From Oryza sativa Japonica Group (lineage: Eukaryota; Streptophyta; Magnoliopsida; Poales; Poaceae), in the NCBI RefSeq assembly GCF_034140825.1, contig NC_089046.1, forward strand, positions 3,855,001 through 3,919,000: a stretch of DNA of 64,000 nucleotides, in the 5' to 3' direction. Numbering within the stretch: the stretch's first letter is position 1; every line of letters begins with the position of its first letter. The notes below the pieces were generated by a model that searched no databases, was not told the origin of the DNA, and worked only from the letters and a program-made list of their open reading frames with translations. The translations under genes were made by a program, and so were the position numbers. Below, one piece after another: positions 45,824 through 56,500 of this stretch.

Positions 45824-46115
45824 CTCCCTCTGTTTCAGGTTACATATTTAGTAATCCCTCCGTTTCAGGTTACAAGATTTTTTTATTTTGATCTAAATCA
45901 AACTATTTTATTTTTAACTAAGTTTATGGAGAAATATAATAATATTTATAATACTAAATTAGTATCATCAAATCAACAATTAAATATAAATTCATAATAA
46001 ATTTGTGTTAGGTTGAAAATATTACTGTCTTTTTTATATATTTAGCTAAACTTAAACTTAAAGCAGTTTAACTCTGACCAAAGTCAAAACGTCTTGTAAC
46101 TTGAAACAGAGGGAG
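45824..46115. mobile_element. Stowaway MITE with duplicated left end
   Basis: CTCCCTCTGTTTCAGGTTAC at 45824 is repeated as ATCCCTCCGTTTCAGGTTAC at about 45854; the right end reads TTGAAACAGAGGGAG with TA at 46116. About 292 bp. Confidence 0.85.
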
Positions 46116-46133
46116 TATATCGTTATCACAGAA

Positions 46134-46286
46134 CTCTCTCCGTAAAAAAAAATCAACCTATGATCCCTCCTAGGACATTGTATTTGGACATAGACAACAT
46201 ATATAGAAATAGAGTATGCCGGATACATTGTTCTAGGAGGGAATCACATCCGCTCTTAAGTTAATTTTTTTTTTTTGACAGAGGGA
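46134..46286. mobile_element. Stowaway-like MITE, diverged
   Basis: The left arm CTCTCTCCGTAAAAAAAAA is answered by TTTTTTTTTGACAGAGGGAG on the right, and CCTCCTAGGACA by TTCTAGGAGGG inside. About 150 bp. Confidence 0.65.
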
Positions 46287-46500
46287 GCATATGTTTAGAA
46301 CATATTTAGTTACAAAACTATAACGTTAATAGCTCCAACGTGACAATGGTGTTAGGATTTAAAGTAAAAAAACTTATATAGTTTTGTTATAGCTTCAATA
46401 TTAAATATCGGGTGATTCATAGTTTCCCGATAAATTTAATGTTAAATACTATATAATTTACCTATAAAATGAGTAAAACGGAGGGCCCAGGAAAGAGAAG

Positions 46501-46573
46501 GCGCCTGTGGCCTAATGGATAAGGCGTCTGACTTCTAATCAGACGATTGTGGGTTCGAGTCCCACCAGGCGTG
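46501..46573 (+). tRNA. tRNA-Arg (anticodon UCU)
   Basis: A 73-nt cloverleaf: acceptor stem GCGCCTG with CAGGCGT, D arm GCCTAATGGATAAGGC, anticodon stem TCTGA/TCAGA with loop CTTCTAA (anticodon TCT in DNA), T arm GTGGGTTCGAGTCCCAC. B box GGTTCGAGTCC is exact. No intron. A TTTT terminator follows at about 46579-46582. A nuclear Pol III gene. Confidence 0.97.
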
Positions 46574-47430
46574 TCTTCGTTTTGGATTCTACTAATCCTA
46601 TTGCAACTGTTGCTCAGTTGGATTATGGCTTATAATCGTTGTTTAATTTCAAAACCTGAGCGTAAGTTATATTTGAAAACATGTTTGATCACTAAAGAAA
46701 TCAGAGGAGCACTAACCATGGTGCATTGACTTTTGCTTAATATTATTTCAACTCAAAATGATTTGCTACACCTTTTATTTTCAAAAATTTACATAACAAA
46801 TTTTCAAAACACACACACAAATAGAGAAACTGTGCACCATTGGTATTTAATATCCTGTACTATTGGTGTACCTATAAAATTTAGAACAATCCATGCCATC
46901 CGTTTTAGGATAACTGTACACGATACATCATTATATATTCATATGGTAAGGAATCGCAAAATTACAATATTATAATCTTGAGAGGTCATAATCAGGAAAA
47001 AAACCGTCACCCACACATTGACAACACCAAAACACATACCCGAGAGAAGGCTAACACCAAACCGACTATCACTAGACCAACAAAGTACCTACAACCGAGA
47101 TCGCTCAAAACCTATCCCTAACACTGACACCAAATCTCACCGGAAGATGTTTTTGGTATAATGGTTCTTTTGGAGCTGTTTTTTTTTGTATATACATGGG
47201 AAAGGGAGAAATGAGAGGATGACGACTGTGCTTTTAAGATAGTAATAATGTAACAGCCAAGTATGCCGACCAACTTCGAAAAAGTTTAAACAAAATTTTT
47301 AAAACTTGTTGTAAAATTTATCCAGTTTCTCGGTTTTTCACGATTTTTTTGGGGCCATCCTGCCTACCTGCCGGCCCAAAATCCTTCACTCCTCCAGACT
47401 TTGCAAAACCTCCCCACACAAAAGAACCAG
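46574..47430. other. AT-rich space between tRNA and RFC promoter; no gene seen
   Basis: Low-complexity AT-rich DNA up to about 47330. From 47350 GC rises into the leader of the replication factor gene, with a GGCCCA word at about 47374. Confidence 0.5.
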
Positions 47431-47438
47431 AGAGAAGA

Positions 47439-47447
47439 GGCGGGAAG
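47439..47447 (+). promoter_or_regulatory. E2F-like site before the RFC gene
   Basis: GGCGGGAAG (reverse CTTCCCGCC) is one base off the E2F word TTTCCCGC, 115 bp before the start codon. Replication genes of rice are often E2F-controlled; single match, so tentative. Confidence 0.4.
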
Positions 47448-47562
47448 CGAAGCCGCAGCCCGCCACTCGCCTCCGCCCTCCGCGCGCGCGAACCCCTCCC
47501 TCGGCGGCGGCGACGACCAAGGCGGCGGCGGCGGCAGCGGCGCAAGAGGACGCGGTAGCCCG

Positions 47563-50500
47563 ATGGCGCCGCTCGTGCCGTCCTCGCAGCCATGGGTGGA
47601 GAAATAGTAAGCGCCGCCCTCTCTTCCCCTCCCCCACACCATTTTCCTCCCTCAATTTGTCGATAAGCCCTCATGGATTGCCCTAGTTGCGACTGACTGA
47701 CCCCGCTGCTCATCCTCCTCCCGTTCGCAGCCGGCCGAGGCAGGTGAAGGATGTCGCGCACCAGGAGGAGGTGGTCCGGGTGCTCACCACCACCCTCCAG
47801 ACCGCCGACGTGAGCCGCGGGCTAAACCCTAGCTCTGTTTCTTTTTTTTTTCTCTTGTGACCCCCTGGGAGGTTTCTGATTTGTGATCTGGTCCCTTTGC
47901 AGCTTCCGCACATGCTGTTCTACGGCCCGCCTGGCACCGGGAAGACCACCACCGCGCTTGCCATTGCTTACCAGCTCTACGGGTAACTCAATTCTTGTTG
48001 GCAACTGTTTACTTGAATTTTTCTCTTTATGAGAATCTTGTTTTGGTTCGGTTGAAATTGGCTTATCTTAGTAATCTTGGAAGAGGTGGTAATTCTCAAT
48101 GCAATGGGAGCATTAGATAGGCTGCGCTGGGGGTGAATCACTTAACTTTTGAGACATTAGAATTGATAACCTTCATTATCTTGGGTATTTTGTTTATTTT
48201 GGCAAATATTGGTATACATCTTTGTAGGCAGGCGTTCCAAAAGTGGGTACAATTAGTTTGATGACATGGTTGATCCTAGTCCTGCATATTACAATACTAA
48301 TCGGACCACTGGATCAATGTGTTTGAATGATGTATGGTGAAATGGTAGTTCAAGTTTAAAATTTGGATTGTTGAAATGTTGAGATCTGTTATAATTTTGT
48401 TCACTCATCAGCCATTTTCATTGTTTCTGGGCTAGGTAATTTATTCTTGCATCTCTCACAGGCCCCTTTTTTCTTGTTGAGTTGTTACCACTTCACTTGC
48501 TTGATTAGAATCTCACTTGCTTGATTAGAATCTATTCGATGTGTGTAATGGTTCATGTCTTACCAATGATAATTGGAGGCGGTCAGATGTATGGAGGGAA
48601 ATCTAGAGAATCAAAATTTTCATGTGGAATAGCACATATGAATTAAGGGAAAAAATAATACTGAAACAGTTTGTTAGGAGGAAATTTGATTAGATTGAGT
48701 AGTAGCGAAGTTTATTCTCTTTTTTTTTCAACTGATAATGAGCACTATAGTGATTGAGATTATCTGTCTGCCAATTTTGCTCTTCTAATATGGTGGTTAC
48801 TTCCTAAATTCATTTGCAAGAAAAACCCCATTCTAATCATGACTACTAAATAATGAAATAACATTAAGAGGATATGTTTTCTGCAAATAGTGCAAGGTTG
48901 TTCTCAGTAAGTTTGGGACTCATGATAGTTTTTTCGTACTATTTGGATGATGCAGTCCAGAGCTCTACAAGTCAAGAGTTCTAGAACTTAATGCTAGTGA
49001 TGATCGTGGAATTAATGTGGTGAGGACTAAGATCAAGGACTTTGCTGCTGTTGCTGTTGGTTCTGCACGAAAAGGGTAATTTAACCAAAACTAGGGACCT
49101 TTCAGTTTCCATCTGTAGTTGCATTCTTGACTAGTTTGTTTTTGCGATGGCCTTCAGCGGTTATCCCTGCCCACCATACAAGATTATTATACTAGATGAA
49201 GCAGATTCGATGACAGAAGATGCCCAGGTATAGACAACAGGCAGAACGCTAAAAGCCTTGTTGCTGCAGAACCGTGCGTTGATGATGTCTTATATCTGTC
49301 TGTAGAATGCTTTAAGGCGTACTATGGAGACTTACTCCAAAGTGACAAGATTCTTTTTCATATGCAATTACATCAGCAGGTATTAGTTTGTTTCTCCTTT
49401 TTTCCCCCTGTGGATCTTTATTTGAGTTTATGTAATTCATTATCCTAATGTGTAATACAGGATAATAGAACCACTTGCATCAAGATGTGCAAAGTTTAGA
49501 TTCAAGCCTCTTTCAGAAGAAGTAATGAGCAATCGCATTTTGCATATATGCAATGAAGAAGGGCTCAGTCTTGATGCTCAGGTAACTGTACTGCATTCAC
49601 TTCAAAATCTAAATCTACATTTAAATATCCGCATTTTTGCTAACACTCTTTTTATTTTTCATAATAGGCATTGGCTACACTAAGCACCATCTCTAATGGT
49701 GACCTCCGCCGTGCTATAACCTATCTTCAGGTATGGTTTATCTAGTTTGGCGTTTGCATTATGTGGTTTATTTATATTAATCTTAATTTAATATACCTTT
49801 TGTTTTTTGTTGCAGAGCGCTGCTCGCTTATTTGGATCTTCTATTTCTTCTACTGACTTGATTAGTGTTTCAGGGGTACATTACCACTCATTTCTGTTCC
49901 CTTGCAAATGCCTAAACTTACATGTGTCATTTATTTTGCTATTCTATGTTTGAGTCTGTACAAAGTCACGCTTACTTGATGACATTGTTTTCCTGAAAGT
50001 AGCAAAGTGGATTTTGCACCATTTTGTTAACAAGATCCTGTGCACGTGGTGATCAAATTGTTTAATTGAGAGAAATTCGGTGTACTTGTAACCTGGAAAA
50101 ACTTCTCTCATGTCATGATAAATTTTAGTGTGCAAGTAGTTTGTGATTGGTATAAGTAGTCCAGGGAACCTTATTTTATGGGAGGTTAAATTATTTTGCT
50201 CATCTTGTTTGTCCATATGTCAGGCTATCCCTGAAGACGTTGTCAAGTCATTGCTTGCATCTTGCAAATCTGGTGAATTTGATGTGGCAAACAAGGAAGT
50301 CAATAATATTATTGCAGATGGATACCCCGTTTCACAGTTGATCTCACAGGTCATCTCTATTTAATTTAAATCTAGATATGTGCTGTTTTCACCTTGTCAT
50401 TTGCTAACCTAACTACTCCGTGCAGTTTCTAGATGTGATAGTTAATGCCGATGATATTCCAGATGAGCAGAAGGCAAGAATATGTAAAAAGCTTGGGGAA

Positions 50501-51078
50501 GCAGATAAGGTTTGTCCTACTGGGTTTCTCTTCTGTTTTTGTTATTCTTTCCTACTCCCTTCGCCTCCTTATGAAAGTGGTTTATGTGGACAATTATATA
50601 TGACAAACATAGAAATAAATCTTGCTTTGGGACCGAGGGAGTAGATGCTTGTTCCACTATATCTATAGATTTACTTTACCGAACAAGTCTTTGTAAGATC
50701 CTTCTTGTCATCATGAGGTGAATGTTTGTGACTAAAAACTTAGAAGGCAACATTGTATACAATGTACCATAGATGATTGTAATGAAGGATTGAATTTTCT
50801 GTTTCTATGTTTGTCATATATTCCACATACTGAAGTTCAAATAAAACTGCTAACTTATATGTGGAACAGTTCCAGCAATTTTATGTGTACATCATTAAAA
50901 GCATACACTTAATATGATAGCTCTGAAGTATTGTTGCTCCATCCCAATTTTCTCATTCCATTTCTTTTGGAATATGTAGTGCTTGGTCGATGGAGCGGAT
51001 GAGTATTTACAGCTTTTGGATGTGGCTAGTGAGACTATCCGTGCTCTTTTTGACATGCCACAAACGCTGGTCTTCTAA
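47563..51078 (+). CDS. RFC2: Replication factor C small subunit (clamp loader)
   Basis: Twelve exons: 47563-47606, 47731-47809, 47903-47982, 48956-49075, 49158-49227, 49306-49379, 49461-49581, 49668-49730, 49816-49875, 50224-50349, 50426-50509, 50980-51078; 339 residues. AAA+ features in order: [15 protein letters not shown], Walker [11 protein letters not shown] (49-56), [10 protein letters not shown], Walker B ILDEAD (120-124), the sensor FFICNYIS and the RFC-specific SRC (163-165) in [14 protein letters not shown] loads the PCNA ring at primer ends in nuclear DNA replication and repair. The subunit matches plant RFC2 (rice naming, recalled as 339 aa; Arabidopsis calls the counterpart RFC4). 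Intron 3 is nearly 1 kb. Confidence 0.95.
50555..50641. mobile_element. Short Stowaway-like MITE in the last RFC intron
   Basis: Ends CTCCCTTCGCCTCCTTATGA and (inverted) TTTGGGACCGAGGGAG, TA on each side; only about 87 bp, so probably internally deleted. Confidence 0.65.
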
Positions 51079-53503
51079 GAGAACATGGATTGGAAAGATG
51101 ACGCAGGTGGCCATTTCTGCGAGGGATATCTTCTGTCTCCTTTCCAAGTTTAGGTTCTGGGGGAAGCTCATTTTCTCGACAGACTGTTGTGCCTTTTTTA
51201 TGTTTGTGATGGGGATTAAATAGTGTGAACTCCACCCTTGTAACCAACTGAATTGTGCACCAGTGTGTCCATGGAAAGAATGGTTTTCGGCCTGTCATCT
51301 TGTACATCATGCATCATTTTCTTGTTCTGCTTATGGTTTGATGGAAGCTTGCATTGGCATTTCCCGGCTCTTAATTCCACTCAGTTTGATGTCCTCTTTT
51401 GTTAACTATTTTACAACGGCATAGTCCTCTTTTGTGAAAGACTGAAGTTGATATTGTGTTTTGTGGTAACCATTGATCAAGAATTTATAGAAGCAAAAGT
51501 TAATCCATGAAAAAGATCAGACTGTCCGACTGCAAGCAGATAACTGCATAGTTTCATCTCGAGCGCTGCTACACTTCTTTTACAAAACTCTTGCGAACAA
51601 ACAATCATGTCAACCATTTTGATTTAAATAAATAGTAATAGAAAATATAGATGTACACACAGTATGAAACACACTGTTAATACAAGTTTAGTAAGATAAA
51701 ATTTAGTACATATAGACTTTTTTTTTCGTCAGCTCTTCCCAAATTAGATATAATTGAATTTGCTTGGCTAGTGCAGTTCGTTGCAGGTTGTAATGGCCGC
51801 ACAATTGTTCTCTATGCTGTTTATTATGGGTCCCCGAATCCTTTTTGCCTCTTTACACTAATTAATGCATGCTAAACTGGGTCTACCAACGAAAATTATG
51901 TTTATCCTCGGTTGGGGAAAAAAATTACACATTAAGATATTTATATAGCTTTTAAGAAACCATAAAACATGTGTAACACCAATGAGACATTATATAGCAT
52001 TTACTATTTTAATATGTGGATGAGAGATAAAGAATTGAACGTACCCTAAATGCCTAGATGGACAAGCCCGCTCATGATAATGTATGATGCACGAGACTTT
52101 GGTCATGCAATGGCATTGATATGTGGAATCTCACACATATCAGTAACACTGATGATTCGGATAACAGATCTTACATATGACTTTATTTGACCATTGAATT
52201 AGCGTAGACTCCAGTAGTAGCAAGTCAATAGACTGACTAGCTAAATGTACTAACTATTCCCTATTCCATTTGACTGTTCAATCGGCGTACGCTCCATTAG
52301 CGATTTAGCGGTAAGTTAATAGTCCAACAAGTTAAGTGCACTCACTACTGCGGAGAAAAAAAACCTTGAAATTAGCCTATCAATATTTTCTAAAAGTAAT
52401 TTACTTTGATCAAATAAGGATTTATTTATCTTTACTTCAAACATTTTTCTAATCAAAATTTAACAAGACCTCCTTATAATTGATTCCGACAATTTCATCT
52501 TTCCAACTATGTCTTGTTCGACTATAAATGTCAGGTTAACACTACCGCTTTAGAAAGATATAATACCATAATTCACCTTCATAAGTAGCGTGTTGATGCG
52601 TTGAACCAATGATATCACGTTATCTTTTACATGTTTATTTTGAAAAACACACATAGATTCACATTCATGCTTTATTTAACTACACGAGAGTTAAACAAAT
52701 AAATAAACTAAATGAATTCGTACCTTAGGACTAAAAAATAATAGAAGAACATAAATAAATAATAAAGTGGTGGACACCCCTACCATTTATATAAAATTAC
52801 CTAATTCTCCACCGACTGCGACTACTACTACCTCCACCCTCTTCTCTAATGATTTGCCTCGCTTGAACCTTACACCTTAGTTGATCATCCCCTCTTTGTG
52901 ATCGGTGATAGTCTCTACCCCATCTAATCTAGCCTATCGCTCTTGTGTTCTCGGTGTGTACTTGGTCCATCAGTCTCTTCAGATCTATCGCCGGTGGTGC
53001 CACCTCCTTCCTCCCCCTTTTGCCACATCGCAGGTGCAACCATCACTTCAGAATCCAGATTTATCCTTTGGGATTTAGATCCCCAAATCTCCTCCTCCTC
53101 CTAATCTATTCTAAATTAACTCTAATTCGAGTATTCAACCGACATCAACGCTTCGTGACAGTCAGAACATGAGGTCATAGGTTTAACTGTCTGACTTCTC
53201 TATTTTTAACATTTTCTTAATTTTTAGAAAATGTAACTTTTTTTCTCAGATATATTTTATTTTTTCAGAAAATGCTTTTAAATAATTTTTAACATTTCCG
53301 CGTTTGAATAATCCAGTAACCAAAGCTTGAATGATTTGATTGGATAGCAAAAGCCGAAAAAGTGGGAAGAAATTCGAACCGCGGCTGCTCAACGCCCTTC
53401 CTCACTCGCTTCGCACGTGCCTCCCTCGCCGGCAACACTCCAAGCTCCCCCACCGCCGCCGCCGCCGCCGCCGCCGCCTCCTCCGCCACCGGCGCCGGCG
53501 ACG
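51079..53503. other. Intergenic between RFC and SWI3C-like genes
   Basis: RFC 3' UTR to about 51330. Then AT-rich DNA; a diverged tandem pair lies at about 52184-52345 (CATTTGAC...CTCCA...AGTCAATAG against CATTTGAC...CTCCA...AGTTAATAG). From about 53340 the leader of the next gene begins, with a CCG repeat at 53450-53490. The 75-codon frame at 52945-53172 shows no domain. Confidence 0.5.
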
Positions 53504-56500
53504 ATGCCTCCTCGCAAGGCCACCTCCTCCGCAGGTACGTGCCCCCCCTCCTCGCCTCGCACTTCCCCCTCGCGGGGACCTCCTCCCGCGCTGACGCTGG
53601 CGGCCAAAACCCTACCTCCCCTGTAGATGCTCGGGCCAAGTGGCGGAAGCGGAAGCGCAACGCGAACACCTCCGCGGCCGACCACTCCGACGACTCCGAC
53701 TCCGCGGTGGCTGCGGCGGCGAACGACGACAACGACGACGACGACGCGGCGCTCCACGCGGCCACCGCGGCCGCCAACGGGGGAGGCGGAACCCTAGGCG
53801 GGGGCGATGACGACCCCGTGGTGGACCTCCGCGAGGCCGAGGTGCACCCCACGGCGATCGAGCGCGTCTCCGCCTTCCCGCCCGCGTTCCGCCGCGTGGT
53901 CAACCGGCTCCACCCCTCCGTGCTCGCCGTCATGGCGGCGGAGCGCGCCGCCGCCGCGGCTGGTGCTGGTGCTGGCGGCGGCGGCGCGGCCGTCCCCGCG
54001 CTCGAGAACATCTCTCACGGGCAGCTCCAGGTGCTCTCGTCCGTGCTCCCTGACCACCCGTCCTTGTCCAACGACCCCGACAAGCCGTCCTCCTACGTCT
54101 GCACCCCTCCTCTACTCATGGAGTGCCGCGGCGTGGCCAAGCAGTTCGATGGCAAATTGCTCATGGTACCCAAGCATTCAGGTTTGTTTCCTTGAATCGA
54201 AGAGCTCCTGAAATGTGCCATACTAGTTGAGCTGAACACTAAATTGACTTAAGCTGTGTGGTATGGGTTGATTTGGAAATCGTAGATTGGTTCTTGCCAA
54301 TGACGGTGCACAGGTTGGAGAGGCAAGTGCTGCCGCAGTTCTTCTCAGGGAAGTCCCCGGGGCACACGCCAGAGAAATACATTATGTTGAGGAATAGGGT
54401 AATTACAACGTATCTGGAGCGTCCTGCGAGGAGGCTTGCATTTTCTGAGTGCCAAGGGCTTGTCACAAGCACGCCTGAATTGTATGACCTGAGTAGAATT
54501 GTTAGGTTTTTGGACGCTTGGGGGATTATTAATTACCTTGCGGCTGGGTCTGTTCAACGGGGCTTGAGGATGGCAGCAACACTAATCAGAGAGGAGCCAA
54601 CAGGGGAGCTGCATCTCATGTCTGCTCCATTGAAATCAATTGATGGTTTAATTTTGTTTGATCGACCAAAATGCAGTGTCCGGGCAGAGGATATTGCTTC
54701 TGGGGCATCACTTTCATCTTCTCCAGGGATGGAAAATGGTGATGCTGGTTTTGATGAGAAGACATTGTTGGAGAGATTGTCTGAGAGCTTTTGTAGTTTC
54801 TGCGCACAACCTTTGCCTAGCTTGCACTACGAGTCACAAAAGGAGGTGTGTATAATTCTGACTGCCAATTAGATATTTATCATTCTTCAAATGTTGAATA
54901 CACAAGCCAGTAATAATATTTGGTGGAATTAGATTATATTTGACACCATTAGATGGAGTAATTTGATCTTAAGAACAATCAGAGTCCAATTGAACTAATA
55001 AGGAGTTTTGTATCTTCTATGTATGTGCACTGGACAACTATTGTAAAATGGATGGTGTATTGTCTAGTGTGCGAAACTGCATTTTTGTAGCAGATCCATT
55101 TAAGATATTGATGTGCATATGCAGTGTTCTAAAAGTCACCGATAGGCGCTAGATAACTGCAGTGATTAGGTATTAGGATGGTGCATTAGGCTAACCTGTC
55201 TTCAGGGCTCTTGTTCTGCTATTTTAGTGTTCTACTACCTCTGTTCTCAAATAGATGACGTTCTAGAATGTGTGTAATCAAACCTCGATATCGTGTATCA
55301 TTAATAAGATATTAGGATTTTATATGTGAATTGTATTAACAGATTTGTCCTGAAAAACACTTTCATATAGTTATTTCTAATAATTTTTATAAATCTAAAG
55401 TTAAGAAAAGTTAATGATGAGACATGTGCATTGGATATTGTGTCGATGTCCAAATTGTAAAGTAAAATAATAATGGAGGTAGTATTGCCTATCTTCTTTT
55501 GTAATATGCCTGATAATTGCTTAGAATTCTCTAGTTAGGCTGGTCCTAGTTGCCACCCCTGTTGACCCTCTTGCACAAAGTGCCTTCTTGAATCATGTGC
55601 ATCTTCATGGATATCTATATCTCTTGCGTATTTAGTAATTTTATTCTGCTTTCTCTTGAGAAATCCCTTTCTTTCTGAAAGAAGCTTGTAAAGGTGTTTC
55701 AGGCTTTCCTTTTAACTGACTAAGCAGGCAGACATTGCTCTTTGCTCGGATTGCTTCCACGATGCAAGATTTGTTACTGGGCACTCAAGCTTAGATTTTC
55801 AGAGAGTGGATGGGAAGAAAGATGGACTGGACAATGATGGGGACAGCTGGACTGATCAGGAAACATTTCTGTTATTGGAGGGCATAGACAAATACAAAGA
55901 AAACTGGAATGCTGTTGCGGAGCATGTTGGAACAAAGTCGAAAATACAATGTCTTCACCATTTTCTTCGTCTTCCAGTAGAAGATGGATTGTTAGAGAAT
56001 ATTAAAGTACCAGAAGCATCCTTTTCATCGAAAGTACAAAACAATGGTTTTTTGCATTCAAATTCCAATGGCAGTACTTCAGGTTTATTCATTGTTTCTT
56101 TACTGAAAAACTTAACATTTTTTTGTGTTGGATATCAGTTTTGGTTGATGCAAAATGCTTCTGGCTCCGTTTTTAAATTGCCACAATTGTTTGCCTTAGG
56201 AAGCTTGCCTCAAAGCGGCGAAGCTGGAGACCTTCCTTTCATTAACACTGCTAATCCTGTCATGTCACTGGTGAGTGACTGCAGACTATGTTGTTTATTA
56301 TGTCATTGCACTGCTCAATTCAAATTTGGGTGCTGAAACCATTATGCTCCATTGCAATATCAGTCATCTTCACTGCTTTTATACAGCCCACTTTTAGTGA
56401 TATACATAGTTTCTTGCCATTGACCGAATTCTCAAATTAAAAAACACCTGATGTAAGACAGCTGGGATTTATTGTATAGGCAAACCACAGCTTTAGTTGC

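Noticed and set aside
52945-53172. 75-codon frame upstream of the SWI3C-like gene
   Set aside because: No domain; Leu/Ile-rich reading of CT-rich DNA.
53289-54057. 240-codon and other minus-strand frames
   Set aside because: Shadows of the GC-rich first exons of the SWI3C-like gene.
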